A stretch of 64,000 nucleotides of DNA, taken from contig JAGTXZ010000018.1 in assembly GCA_018398575.1 (NCBI GenBank), forward strand, positions 620,001 to 684,000, written 5' to 3'. This document shows, piece after piece, positions 52,198 through 63,549 of the stretch. Within the stretch, counting starts at the first letter, position 1. The number at the start of each line of letters is the position of its first letter. Origin of the DNA: Ampelomyces quisqualis. Taxonomy: Eukaryota > Ascomycota > Dothideomycetes > Pleosporales > Phaeosphaeriaceae. The notes under the pieces were generated by a model. The model saw only the letters and a program-made list of their open reading frames with translations, was not told the DNA's origin and searched no databases. The translations under genes were made by a program, and so were the position numbers.

Positions 52198-53406
52198 ATG
52201 TCTCAGCCAAGCGTACCATGGACAGACACTTCTGCCGACCATTTCCTTTCGCCGAACAAACAGGAATCACCCACCCAGGAGCAGCTCGACGAAGTACTCA
52301 AGCAACATCACTCAGATGAACCAGAGTTCTGCGCCTACAACGACGACCTGGATGATTTCCAGTACACGCTCGACAACGGCACGACTTCGCACGACAGCTC
52401 GTCCGACCCTTCTGCCGTCTCCACCCCCGACTTTTCAACATACAGCTTCGGCCAGCAGTCGATTGCGTACCAAACCTCAAGTCAGAGCACACCTCATCTC
52501 TACCCGCATTCGGGGCCAGGCACACCTCACCCCTACTCGCTCGAACATCAGCAAACATACCACCCTCAACCCCAGCAAGCCCTACACCACCGCCCCCTAC
52601 CCTTCCGCGCACATACGAATTCGTCTTACCATCTTCCCGCACACCCACCGCAAGGCTACGACCGCCGCCGCTCCCTCAGCCACGGCGACGTCGACCGCAT
52701 CGCTGCCGCCCCACCACACCCAACATTCATCCGGCTCCAAAGCAGCCACGGCCCACGCCTCATCTCCGCCAATCTAGAAGACCACAGACGAACCGGCAGA
52801 CATGGCAGAAGCGTCAGCCAGGGCCCCGCACCCAAGGGTCGACCCATGAAATACGCCATCCCGTACGCCATGCCAGGAAGTTCCCTCGCATTCGGCACAC
52901 CCCTCGGCGCCCCTCTCGACCAGCACGGCAGTAGAAAGCGACCTCGCTATCCCCTCGACCGCGACTCGTACAACGATCCCCGAATGTACCGCATGACGGA
53001 TTCACATCATCTCGCACACAGCCGCCGCATCATTGAGATTGGCGCAATGGCCGTGCGGAACCATGGTGACGTCCAAGCTGCGGCGGCAGATAACGGATTG
53101 AGTGCGCATGAGCGGATATGGAAGACAGTGGAAGACGTGGAGCGGTATTTGAGACAGGACGAGAAGGATAACGAAGATGCGTTGAAGGGGTGTTTGATGA
53201 TTCGCGCGGCGTTGTTGGAGATGAGGGCGAAGACGCAGGATGGTGGCAAGGCTGGTCAGGCTCAGAAGGAGCATGTAGATGTGCCGAGTAAGATGATGCC
53301 TGTTGATGGAGATGGATTGTTTGGTGGATCCCTGGATGATGAGGATCTCATGACTTTGTTGACGAGGGAGAATAAGCGGCTCGATAGTGAAAGGGACGCG
53401 AACTGA
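52198..53406 (+). CDS. disordered fungal protein with C-terminal helical region, unknown
   Basis: An uninterrupted 402-residue frame from the MSQPSVPWTDTSAD start; a farther ATG at 52153 would add 15 residues. Residues 1-250 are His/Gln/Pro/Ser-rich and disordered (STPHLYPHSGPGTPHPYSLE, QQTYHPQPQQALHHRPLPF), with RRRSLSHGD and RRTGRHGRSVSQG patches that could be phosphorylated. The last 130 residues are ordered and helical (HHLAHSRRIIEIGAMAVRNH, ERIWKTVEDVERYLRQDEKD, ALKGCLMIRAALLEMRAKTQ), likely a small conserved domain. An acidic DDEDLMTLLTRENKRLDSER end closes it. No family is recognised. A transcriptional co-regulator or scaffold is plausible but unproven. Confidence 0.7.
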   Translation: MSQPSVPWTDTSADHFLSPNKQESPTQEQLDEVLKQHHSDEPEFCAYNDDLDDFQYTLDNGTTSHDSSSDPSAVSTPDFSTYSFGQQSIAYQTSSQSTPHLYPHSGPGTPHPYSLEHQQTYHPQPQQALHHRPLPFRAHTNSSYHLPAHPPQGYDRRRSLSHGDVDRIAAAPPHPTFIRLQSSHGPRLISANLEDHRRTGRHGRSVSQGPAPKGRPMKYAIPYAMPGSSLAFGTPLGAPLDQHGSRKRPRYPLDRDSYNDPRMYRMTDSHHLAHSRRIIEIGAMAVRNHGDVQAAAADNGLSAHERIWKTVEDVERYLRQDEKDNEDALKGCLMIRAALLEMRAKTQDGGKAGQAQKEHVDVPSKMMPVDGDGLFGGSLDDEDLMTLLTRENKRLDSERDAN

Positions 53407-54251
53407 ATTGGCGGTGCGAGATGGTTGGGTGGATGAATCGAGTGGGTGGAAGGGATCGGGCGGCTATCACGACCAAGACTGTTTTACTTTTTCCATGTAC
53501 ATACTTCTCCTCACTCAAAACACCATAGCAATCTCTCTACAACAATCAAGCCAATCAAGCCTAACAATCTGGCTTGACTCAGGGCGGAATTAAAATTCTA
53601 TCTGGCTTGGATAATTAGTGACTCAAGCGAAATACAGGGCACATAAGAAGTCCAGCAGATACTCTCAGCTTTCTGTCTCCACCGCAGCGCGCTTCAAGTC
53701 TTCAACATTGTACACGGTTACCGTGGACGCAACAGCATCGACGATCAGAGCCCTGGCAGGCGACGTCTCCGGAATGTCGAGTAAGTAGTGACCAAGCAGC
53801 ACCAGTGTGCACAAACAACATGTCCGCACGCAGTATACAGCGTTCTTGCGCGGACACAAGCGCCTCTTTGCCGTGCATTTTGCCCGCGAGTAGCCCAAGA
53901 GGATAGACTTGGACAAGGCTGGGCATGGAAATCAAGCAAGCAGACGACCACGCGCTCAGTTCGATTTCAGCGCATGATGGATCAAGTCGGAGGTGACGCG
54001 CAACAAAGTGGCGAAAGCCGCGCCTGTGTCGCCGCCGAACGGCATTGCGTCTGATTTCGGTTCACTCCGCCGCCGTCTCCATGTCACGCTTACACGAAAA
54101 AGTAGCGTTCGCAATCGAGTGTCCGGCCAAGGCACACAATGCTCGCTCGCTGGCATCATCGAATAACGCCATCGCTGGGTATCAGTATCGTCTACGAAAC
54201 AACCAATGCAAACCCAAACCCCGAAAATGCTCTTGCTCCCATTATGCTCAC
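53407..54251. other. intergenic, with a tentative small gene
   Basis: Apart from the candidate at 53665-54045 (- strand, listed separately), I see only random frames. Confidence 0.4.
53665..54045 (-). CDS. tentative small gene, structure unresolved
   Basis: A - strand start at 54045 gives MPFGGDTGAAFATLLRVTSD, then LIHHALKSN and a stop. Farther down, a frame from 53916 gives a hydrophobic segment (CVRTCCLCTLVLLGHYLL) and a protein-like end (IPETSPARALIVDAV, VEDLKRAAVETES). A third frame between them reads PLGLLAGKMHGKEALVSAQE. I could not join the three with GT/AG sites. It could be a small degraded gene, a gene with unusual introns, or chance. Confidence 0.22.
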
Positions 54252-56244
54252 CTAAGCATATCCCCTCGCCTCATGATGAAAGAATCCACTTGCACCGAAA
54301 CCTTCTTCTTTGGGCGTTGCCCAGACGTCTCCATCGTGGGGGCTCGTTAGATCGTCGCGCCAATCTTCTTCGTCGCGACCGTGGCGCTCGTAGCTGTTGG
54401 TGCGACCGAGGTGGTTTTCTTTGCCGTAGCCAAAGTCTCCTTTGCCGTCTGCACGAGGGGTCACCAATCGCTCTTCCGTAGATACGATGAGAGTATCGGG
54501 GGAGGGCGTGGGATAGGATGGCGAGGTAGCTGTGGCTGAAGCGATGAGTTTGTTGACGAGTGCGTGGAGATCCGCAATGTCGTGCTGTAGTCCCTGGACT
54601 TGCTGCCCGAGTGATTTTCTCGCACTCCGCTCGTACTTCAATGCCTCGTACAACTTCTCGATGACGTTCTCCTTACTACCTTCCGCGCTTGGTTTGACGA
54701 GCATAGGCGAGGCAGGGTTGCTCTTCAGGGTGTCGTTACTCGACTGACAGTCGAGCAACTTGTCCAAGTTTGCGTGAGACGTGGAGCTAGACCGGTTTCT
54801 TGAGCGTAGATTGCGTGGTGCATCGGCGAGGATGATGGGTTTCGGGTTGCCGCGGGAAGATATACGACGTAGTGAAGACTCTATGGACTGGAAATTACCC
54901 TCGAGATGGGCTACGCGATCCTCGATGGATAGACGATTTCTGTTCCTTTCCGGTAGTGAGACCGGACCTGCGTCTTCAGGCGACACGGTATCATCATCAG
55001 AGAATCCGCTTTTCAATCCGAAATTGAACGCCGAAGCAGGAGGCTGAACATGCCGCTCTTCGTCGTGGTCCTGTGGCAATGGTGATGGCTCGTCTACGTG
55101 AGCCAAAGTTGCGCTCATTTCAACAATACCGTCGTCCGGCCTTGTAACTACCGGTCCTTGAATCTGGACGCTTCGTATGGTCTCCACCGTTTGAGCCGTC
55201 TGGGGTCGACTGTATATGCTGGCAGAAGCGTGACTTTGTCGCCAGTACCGGATTTCCGCGCTTCTTCTCCGACCAGTCGATGCGCGATCTTTGACCAGCT
55301 CACGCAAAGCATCTGTACTTTGCGATCTGCGTTTTGATCTAGTTGGAGTCGCCTGGGTCGGACTCGATAATGCAACGCCAATACCTGGCGATGGCAGCGT
55401 GTCTTCATCGTCCCATGCTGACAACCTTGCGCGCGGTTCATCCAGACTGTGCCGTTGAATGCAAGCACTTGGCACACTCGGGAGCGTCGTGCGGCGACGG
55501 CCAATGCCTGGTCTTTGCAAGCCACAGGTCAGATACTCCTTTGGTGGACTCGCCTGTGGTGCGTTGACATTCATTGGGAATGGTAAATGCTGACCGAGCG
55601 GATGAAGAGGTTCCAGCTCTTTGATAGGAAGATCAGAAATCCGAGGCCCGCTTGGTGTCTGCGTCTCCCGTGGTGGCGATGGTTGGAGCATGCCCGGATC
55701 CTATCCACGTCAGTATATCTATTTATGCAGCCTGGTCTGCCGTTTGACTCACACTGTGATGGTAGCTGTGCCCTCTGCGCAAGGTCTCTTCTTCCTCGGG
55801 CTCGTCCTTGCTCTTCCTTCCAAACATCTTTCGAAAGACGTTGCGGAGCCCACTCTTTCGTTTCTTCCTCTGTGCAATCTTGGAGGCACTTTCGCGTGCT
55901 GTTTCGGGCATGGGGCGCGGTCTTGAGGGCGACCTGGACGGCTGCCGAACTTGCATAGTCTCTTGTTGCATTTGATCTTCAACGGGATGCGACATGAGCG
56001 AATCTCTTTCCGTGGGCGCTTTTGGCGGAGGATGCATAGGTTGCGGTGGTGTTTGCGGTGTGGAGTCCAGCGGGCCTGGCGGGTTGGGAGTCTGCAACGC
56101 CCCCGTCTCGGCGAATTCCCTCTCTTCTTCGTCGTTCAACGGCACATGCTCTGTGATGGGAACGGGTCCGCTGATCTTGAGGTTGCCTTTTCTGATAGCG
56201 TCGGCCTTCCAGCTCGAGCGCTCCAAATTGCTCTGCCCGCTCAT
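54252..56244 (-). CDS. disordered protein with short coiled coil, unknown
   Basis: Exons 56244-55753 and 55700-54252 give 646 residues from the MSGQSNLERSSWKADAIRKG start (an in-frame ATG at 56277 is possible). The N-terminal 30 residues look conserved. The rest of exon 1 is Pro/Glu-rich, ending with a basic amphipathic motif (RKSGLRNVFRKMFGRKSKDE). Exon 2 is Ser/Arg/Pro-rich with SRSKRRSQST-like sites, a coiled-coil segment around residues 430-500 (ENVIEKLYEALKYERSARKS, LGQQVQGLQHDIADLHALVN), and a Gly/Asp-rich end. There is no signal peptide or membrane helix. I do not recognise the family; a cytoskeletal or polarity-related scaffold would fit the layout but that is inference. Confidence 0.72.
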
Positions 56245-57164
56245 GTCGGCGGCCACGAATCCCTCTCGAGTGAGCATGTGGTGCGGAGGATGCGGCGAGC
56301 GAGAAGGAGATTTGAGAATGAGCGCGCTCGAGAATAAGTATCAAACGAGCCAGGGCGTCATGTTACATGTACCTGTTCGTGCCAGGGTCCAGGGGGACAT
56401 GCGGTGCGGCATGCTTTGAAGCTGCTCGGCCCTTGCTCGCGGTGCGGAGTATCTACCTATAGCTACTAATAGCAGCGGGCGGCTGGACAGGGGCCCTCGT
56501 CTGCAAGAGGGAGCGTAACGTAAATACTAAACGGGAAGACGGCGATGCAATCGATAGGCTCCACGAGCCAGCACGCGCGCTCGCCACGCCTGTCCCGCCC
56601 GTCCCCACAATCCACGGGGGATGCTCTGAAACGCCAACCATGCGCCGACAACGAAGTAGGTGGTAAATTGCAGGCCGGCGGGCGCTGCATCGCTGGACGG
56701 CAAGCCGCGCTCCGCCAAAGCACGGCCTTGGCTCTCCCAGACGCCCTGGGACGGCGAGACTGGCGTGCAGCGTGCAGCAGTGGTGTGTTTGAGCTCCTGC
56801 ACCCGCCGCCGCCGTGGCAGCGGGCATAGCGAGGCTCGGGCGTGCATCTGCATCTCAACAACAGGCGGAGGGGACATGGCTGTGCTGGCCGGCTGTCAAG
56901 GGGGCGAGTTGGTGGTGGTGGTGGGGGGGAAACCCATTCACCACCAAGTCACCCAGGGTGCCAGGAGCAGCCTGAGTCTGGACTCGGCACGCCATCACTG
57001 GCCTGATTCTGACTCTGCTTCTGCACTTGCACGCCCCATCACGCCGCATAAGCCAAGCACAAGCTGTTAGCTGCAGCATCGTGCCAGGGCCTCACGTACA
57101 GTAGCGGTTGAGCCGCCTCTGATCTCCCCACATGCCCTCCCATCCTTGTCCAGCCAGTTGCTCT
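56245..57164. other. intergenic
   Basis: No supportable gene. GC-rich frames at 56453-56877 (- strand) are low complexity (Ala/Arg/Gly/Pro). It is the upstream region of one gene and the 3' region of the helicase. Confidence 0.45.
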
Positions 57165-59679
57165 TCACCCATTCCGTTCGTCCACGTACACCTCTGCCAG
57201 GTTCGGGTACCTCAAATCCCCATGCTGCTCGAGAAACCCCATCCACGCCGCGAGGAATCCGCTGCCCCTGACGGCGACGTTAGCATCGTGTCGTGCAACA
57301 TGGCCCAATAACGCGTTACGCGAGGGGCCCCAACGGGTGCGTAAGAACGAGGGGCAACCTACTTGCTCATCGTGTCCGAGTCTCCAATCACACACAGATG
57401 ACGCTTGGGGCGAGTCATGGCCACTGCCGACGTGCATCAGTAGGCTATCTCGTCGAGTTCCAGCCTGGTGATGCTTACCATTGAGCCGTCTCTTCTCGCC
57501 TAGGAAGCCCACCTCTCTGTCCGGGTTGCTCCGCACCGTGCTCACAACAACAGCTTCCTTCTCGCGGCCTTGGAACCCATCTACCGACCCGAGCTCAATG
57601 CCAGGATATGCTTCTTTGAGCATGCCCGCCAACAATGCTAGCTGTAGGAGAGAAGCGTTAGTCTAAACGTCATGCAGGCAGCCTCAGTTTCGACGACGAG
57701 GCCCGTGAGATGAACAGGGGGAAATGTCCGAGATGCATACCTGCGCATTGTATGGCGTAACTACGGCAATGTCCTCTGCCTTGACGCCGGCTTCGATAAG
57801 CTTGTGAACGTGCATCTTGACCAATGCCGCTTCGGCTTCATTACACTTGCTGTCGCCGAGACTCATGCCTTTGCTGCCTTTCCCTTTAGTCACAGCATCG
57901 TCTTCTGTCTTCTCTGGAAAGTCTCCGCCTTGTGTATCCCAGAACACCAGCGCTTCCTGCGTATCCTCGGAATCCTTGACCTCGTACGGCAGATCCTTGA
58001 GCAACCGGTCCTTGACAAAGTCCGCAGCCACGAGTTTCGACTCGTACAGCTCATCCGACGGAAATCGCATAATCTTCTCATGCATACGATACTGCGTCGT
58101 TAGCATACGTTTGATACAAGGCCCGTGCAGGGCAAGTAAGCGGTCAAACAGCGTAGTCTCGAGCGTCATGGCTTTAGCCGGCTTTGCGGAAGCTTCTGTC
58201 GCCTTCTTCTCGCCTGCCTCAGCCTTCCTACCAGCATCCTTGCTCTTCTTGGCCGCTTTGGACTCCTTGGAGTTGAGCGACTTGATGGTCGGTGGCAGTT
58301 GTAGGTGGTCCCCTGCAAGCACCAACTTACTTGCTTTGACCCATAGTAAAGGCACCCAGCACTGGGCTTCCAAGGCCTGACTTGCTTCGTCTACGATGAC
58401 CACGTCGAACTCTTGGCCCTTGAGGTGGAAGCCTCCTGCGCCATGCAATGTCGCAAGCACGACTTTGCTTCCAGTGACCAAGTTGTTGACGCATCCTTTC
58501 TCTCGCTCTCGGAATTCTTGTCGCAACTCTTTAAGCTCCGCGTAGATCTGCCGCCGCTCTCTGGCGTTGCGAGTCTTGCGAATAGAGTTCTGCTTGTCGT
58601 CCATCTCTTTCCTCACATCCTGTACTAGCGCGGCGGCTTCTGATGTTCGGGTCAGGACATCTAGCGAGTGATTGAGCACTGAAGGGAGCAGCCGAGCCGG
58701 GTGTCCCAAGCGTACCATGGGCACTTTGTGAGAAGCCAAGCGCTCGACTATGTTGTCGACAGAAATGTTCGAAGGGCCGCAGACAAGTAGGCGCAGTTTT
58801 TGATTGAGCAGTTGCAGGATGAGCTCAATCAGAGTATGGGTCTTGCCTGTCCCGGGCGGTCCGTGTATGAGTGCGATCTCGCGCGATGCGAGTGCAAACT
58901 TGATGGCATCCTTCTGGCTGTCATTGAGGCTTGGGTCAATCCATTCGAGTCTGTGTAAAGGGTTGGAAGGGTCGTTGAGGTCAGATGGTAGCGGTGTTGG
59001 CGAGGCCTGACCGAACAACACACGCATGAATGGCGTATACTCCTGATCGCCAAACTTCTGGAGCCGGCTCATTGTCTGATTCATCCTATCACGTATGAGT
59101 ATGCGAAATGAAAGAAACAACTTTGTATTTTAGCGAAGACGTACCTCTTGTAAGTAACGTCGTTCGCCAGCTTGACTCTATCGCAACCATCAGCTTCCTG
59201 TTACAGCTGCAAATCATCCCCCTCAACTTGACTGACATCCATAGCTTGCCTCCGCTCGGCACGTCCGCATCTTCCTTGTCCAGCACAATCTCCACGCTCT
59301 CTCTCCTCACCCGCAACACCACGCCTTCCGCGCCCTTCTTCACCAGCTCGCGCTTCTCCGTCTTCTTCGCGCTCCCGCTCGGTTGGTCTTGCACCCCCAC
59401 AATATCTCCCACACGGATACCGTGCTCAGGGATATCGGGCTTGTCGCCTTTAGCCACGACAGCCGAGTCTAACCCCAGCTCCACCACCGTCTTCCCGCCC
59501 AGCCCTGTCCGTATAGAAGACACGTTAAGGTTCAGGATTGCGAGACCCGCGCGTGAGAGAGCGGTGGGGGTATGTGAAGACAAGAGCGCGTTTGTTTCGG
59601 AGAGCTCGGCCTGGAGTTCAGCGTCGAGGAGGGTGAGCTGCGAGGCGGCGAAAGAGGCTATGTCTGTTGGTTGCGGCAT
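57165..59679 (-). CDS. SF1 helicase, SMUBP2/Hcs1 type
   Basis: Exons 59679-59233, 59170-59145, 59085-57741, 57641-57479, 57423-57363 and 57267-57165 give 714 residues. The N-terminal 158 residues match the IGHMBP2/Hcs1 beta-barrel region (FAASQLTLLDAELQAELSE, then LANDVTYKRM after the small exon). Helicase motifs follow in order: I GPPGTGKTHT (233-242), Ia CGPSNISVDNI, II DEAS (390-393), III LAGDHLQLPPT, IV QYRMHEKIMRFPS, V SVDGFQGREKEAVVVSTVRS and VI VAMTRPKRHLCVIGD. By family it is a 5'-3' SF1B DNA/RNA helicase, associated with DNA polymerase alpha in yeast (Hcs1) or with ribosomes and tRNA in animals. A Lys/Ala-rich insert (KESKAAKKSKDAGRKAEAGE) sits between motifs III and IV. The R3H and zinc-finger tail of IGHMBP2 is absent. 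Exon 5 is 61 nt. Confidence 0.94.
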
Positions 59680-62407
59680 GTTGTGCGGTTTGAGCAGCTG
59701 CATGGGTAGCGCGATAGCAAGTTGTGCACCAAATGTTGTGCAAAGACGTCAGTGCCGCGAAGAGCTTGTGGTGGGATGGTGGGGGTTTGCGCGTGCGCTT
59801 CGCCGCCGAAACTTCGTGTTGGTCTATTTGACTGTGTTTCTCAGCCTGTTCGCCATCATTGCGAGGATCAGCATGTGCATAAGCGAAGTGGAATGTGACG
59901 ATTTGGCAGTTGTGGATGCAAAGCCTGAAGGAGACATTATTACGCGGGTTAAGCTCTTGGGCAAGCTACCTACCCTGTCCGATTGTCACTGTCTCTGCAG
60001 ATCAAACTAGGCTGAATACAAATGGCTTCAAATCGAATCCAACTTTGAAGGATTCACCTCTAGTCTTCTTTGCACCATGGAACTTTGGTTCTTGTATTCG
60101 CATCTGTCAAGGAGCACTTGTTACGCGCTGTTCACGAGGTCGATGCTGTTATCTCTTGCTCGAGTCATATTCGCGACAAATTCCTTTTCAACATCCCAAC
60201 GACTAATTATTTCGGCATTACCTCTCTATGCCTCATAGTCTACTAAACTTTGCTCTCTCCGAATGACTACAGTTTGAGCGTGTTGTACTCCGTACTCAAA
60301 TCCCACTAGGTAGCACGTGTTCTTCGCGCTATGCTCATATGGGACAAGTGCGAATGCTAACTTATCACGCGTCCTGCTTCCTACACTCTTACCACATTCG
60401 CACCGGAAAAGTTGCATAGCATATCATCGAGCTCGCAAACCGTGGTCTATCGCTCTTCTCCTAGCTTCTTCATTCATCCTGTCACTGCTACAAAGGCAGG
60501 AATTAGGCAGCGATTTCGCTAATTGCGTAGACCACGCAATCCAGCCTTTGATCTGCAGTTCTCGGCACCATCGAACGTAAGACGAGCTGAACAGCACATC
60601 CCTACCGTTACATGTACATACCACGCTTATGCGCAAGATCTTTTGCCGAACATCTGACCGTCTGCATGATGTTCATGCGAATTGAGACGCCTAGAAGCGA
60701 CTGGCCTGCAGTATCCACTAACACCGGTGAGAATTGCGGGTCTACCAAGGCAGAAGTTACTGATGAAAGAGTTGGGGATCCATGGATTTCGCACAGCAGC
60801 AAATGTCTTTCGAGCGTGTAGCAGACAAATCTTGAGATTCTGTGTGAGCACATGCTGCTCCAATACATGTGTCAAAAGAAGCTCCAAACCCTCAGCCTTA
60901 CAGCCAGTATCTCGTAGAACAGAAAATGCTGAGACCATGACTGCAGAATCATAATCCCCACGTTTACTTTATACTTAATCACTGCCTGGACTACCCCTCT
61001 AGTGCCCACGCGCTCGTTACGGGTTCCTGACATATTGGTCGACGTTGTGCGACCGACAGCGCACACCGGTTTTGGCCCCATTCTCCTTTCCTGTCGTCAC
61101 TAAAGCAACAAGTTCCTCCAGTATATGCTAGACTGTTGGCAATACTTCTTCGAGGCCAATCCCAGCCCTGCATGGTAACTGAATCCGCACGCCCTGCGAG
61201 GCTATCTTATCTGCCGCCAGATCATGCTCATGCAGCCTACACTGCGAGCGAGAGTGCTTCACAGAAGCCTTTTTGCACTGGCATCATTTCTTGCGCTTAT
61301 GTCCGCTATAAGGCTAGCCTTATGACTACCTTTGGTGCGTTCCGAGTCCAAGTCTTAGCCTTACATGCAGACGTCGCGCATGGTGCTTCTCCTGCCATTC
61401 ACTCATGGAGTGGCGTCAGTCGCAAACACCCCCAAAGAGGCCGCTTATTGGGTCGGTGTTGGTCCTCCAGCACCTAGTTGACCCTCGCTTTGGATACCAC
61501 CATACACGGCCTTCAAGTCCTCGCCGCGCTTTCATTCGCGGAGGCTGCAGGACCGTTCTATCCGACTCATTTCACCTGGTATCATTCTCTGTAGGCATCA
61601 GTTCAGCTCGACGCCTCAAGGAAGCCAGTCTCTCGATATCTCTCGGCCGACCGCCGTGCGAAGCACTGCACGAATGCCTATGCGGCATTCGACAGTACTC
61701 GTTTCACGCGAGGACAGCGACCAAGACACTACATGGCAATGGACATAGTTTTGGAACACGCGTGTCTAGTTACACGTGCGCGTGCTTCCGTAGCATCGCT
61801 ATGATAGCCAAGGCTTTCTGTGCGCCTTCACATTCACCCAGTGACGAATCAAGAAGGGACTATAAGCTGTAGCGAGGCTTCAGTGGAAGAGGCATCGAGC
61901 AAGGCAACCGTGCCCACGGATTGCGCCCTTAACTCTCTATTCCTCCGTCCATCGCTCACTTCCGATGCCAGGATAAGAGAAAAGACGGTGGCCGTTGCTA
62001 CCGCACTGCACCAGTGCCCGACCTCACCGGCCCATCCAATTCCTCAAGCAGTTTTAGCGCAATTTACGTGATGTCCCTATGCTTCGCTATTGGTATAATC
62101 AGTGCAATTTCTGACTTTTGAGTGCGTATGGTACCCAGATTTCGAATCACTGGCGTATCTTAAACCGGTTCAAGCAACCTCTGGTGCCGGGGATATGCGC
62201 GTGTGCGCTTCTTCACCGTCTTCGAAACTAGTTCTATCTTCGTGACTCACGGACGTCAACATTCGTCTCTTGTGAGAAGAGAAGAGGGGGGGGGTGCACT
62301 CACAAAGTCCAAGTCAACATATCGAAATCTCGACAAAATGGGAAGTTAAAAGCCGTACAACTCCCTCGATGCTTTCGCTTCTTCTGACAGCAAAGTCCTC
62401 CAAGAAA
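59680..62407. other. gene-poor region
   Basis: About 2.7 kb between the helicase and the NmrA-like gene. Many overlapping frames, none convincing. It contains GTACTCCGTAC at 60285-60295 and a G9 run near 62288. I see nothing else. Confidence 0.45.
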
Positions 62408-63549
62408 ATGAACATGCGTGTCGCGGTCGCTGGAACCTGCGGTCTAGCACTACTGATAGCAAGGGAAATTAACGACGAAACAAGCCATCAACTTGTCATA
62501 CTCTCAAGAACTGTGAGTCGCCAGTTCACTACCTCGCGCTGTTCTTTCAAGTACTAATGCCGTGATATCAGCACCAATCCGCCCTGATCTCTCAGGGTTA
62601 CCAGTGTCAAGTCGTGGACTATGATGATGCAGAATCACTTCAGCACGCGCTGATGGGCATTGATACTGTCATATCGACAGTTACCGGAGAGCCTCAGCTT
62701 CGATTGATCGAGGCAGCAATTCGGTGCAGAGTACGTCGCTTCGCACCTGCTGAGTTCGAGGGGCAACCGGGGTTGAGAGGGCAGAATCCGGTACTCGATC
62801 GCGGTAAGACCGCAGCCTTGTCTCTGCTGGAGTACTATCACGGACACATACAGTACACGTATGACATTGATTCACTTTTTGACTCACCAAATATGCTGCT
62901 GACTCTTCCAGCGTCTTCGTTTGTGGAATACTATACGAACGATTCTCTGTCAACGGCATGCTATCGCAGCACATGGGTGCCAGAACCGGGTACGCCAATG
63001 AAGGGGACTACATCGCTAACCCGCGATATATGACCGCGGTCGCTCCAACTTTCGATGCTGCACAAAATTTGGCCTGTGTCTGCTTGACCTCGGCATACGA
63101 CGTCGCCCAGTTTGTTGTCAGGGCGTTGGATATGCCGGTGTGGGAACTAGAAATGTCAATGTATGGTGAGAGAATGACGATTAACGATCTGGTCGACCTC
63201 ATCAGGAGTTGCCGCAGTAGGTGCATTGGCCTTTTGATTGACACGGAAAAGACTGACAAGTTATCTAGATCGGCAGTGGGTTCGTATTGATCATCAGGAT
63301 GCGCCAAGTTTGTACCATCGTCCTATCATCTTCATATCAAAGCTGACCGAGGTAGATCTACAGCATCAAATGAACCTAGCTCAAGCCGCTGGCAATGGGG
63401 CAAGATATCGAAAGCTTGCGCCACTCGTTGCTACTGCAGAAGGGCGATTTGACTTTGCCATTCCGGGATATCTCAATATTCTCAACCCAGACATTGAGAC
63501 AACGACGTTCGAGGAGTGGTTTCTCGACAACTGGGCGTCCATCCCCTGA
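62408..63549 (+). CDS. NmrA-like / isoflavone-reductase-like NAD(P)-binding protein
   Basis: Exons 62408-62512, 62572-62858, 62912-63216 and 63269-63549 give 325 residues. The Rossmann start reads MNMRVAVAGTCGLALLIARE; the usual GxxGxxG is G-T-C-G-L-A-L, so the third Gly is missing. Later text follows the family: SQGYQCQVVDYDDAESLQHA, GIDTVISTVTGEPQLRLIEA, RRFAPAEFEGQPGLRGQNP, then GYANEGDYIANPRYMTAVAP and DVAQFVVRALDMPVWELEMS, ending in a PDIETTTFEEWFLDNW helix. Homologues are either redox sensors such as NmrA or reductases of phenylpropanoid-like substrates; the Gly change and lack of a clear catalytic Lys/Tyr pair leave the role open. The start chosen has good context, and a farther ATG at 62294 is unlikely. 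It lies near the window's right end with no functional neighbour. Confidence 0.87.
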
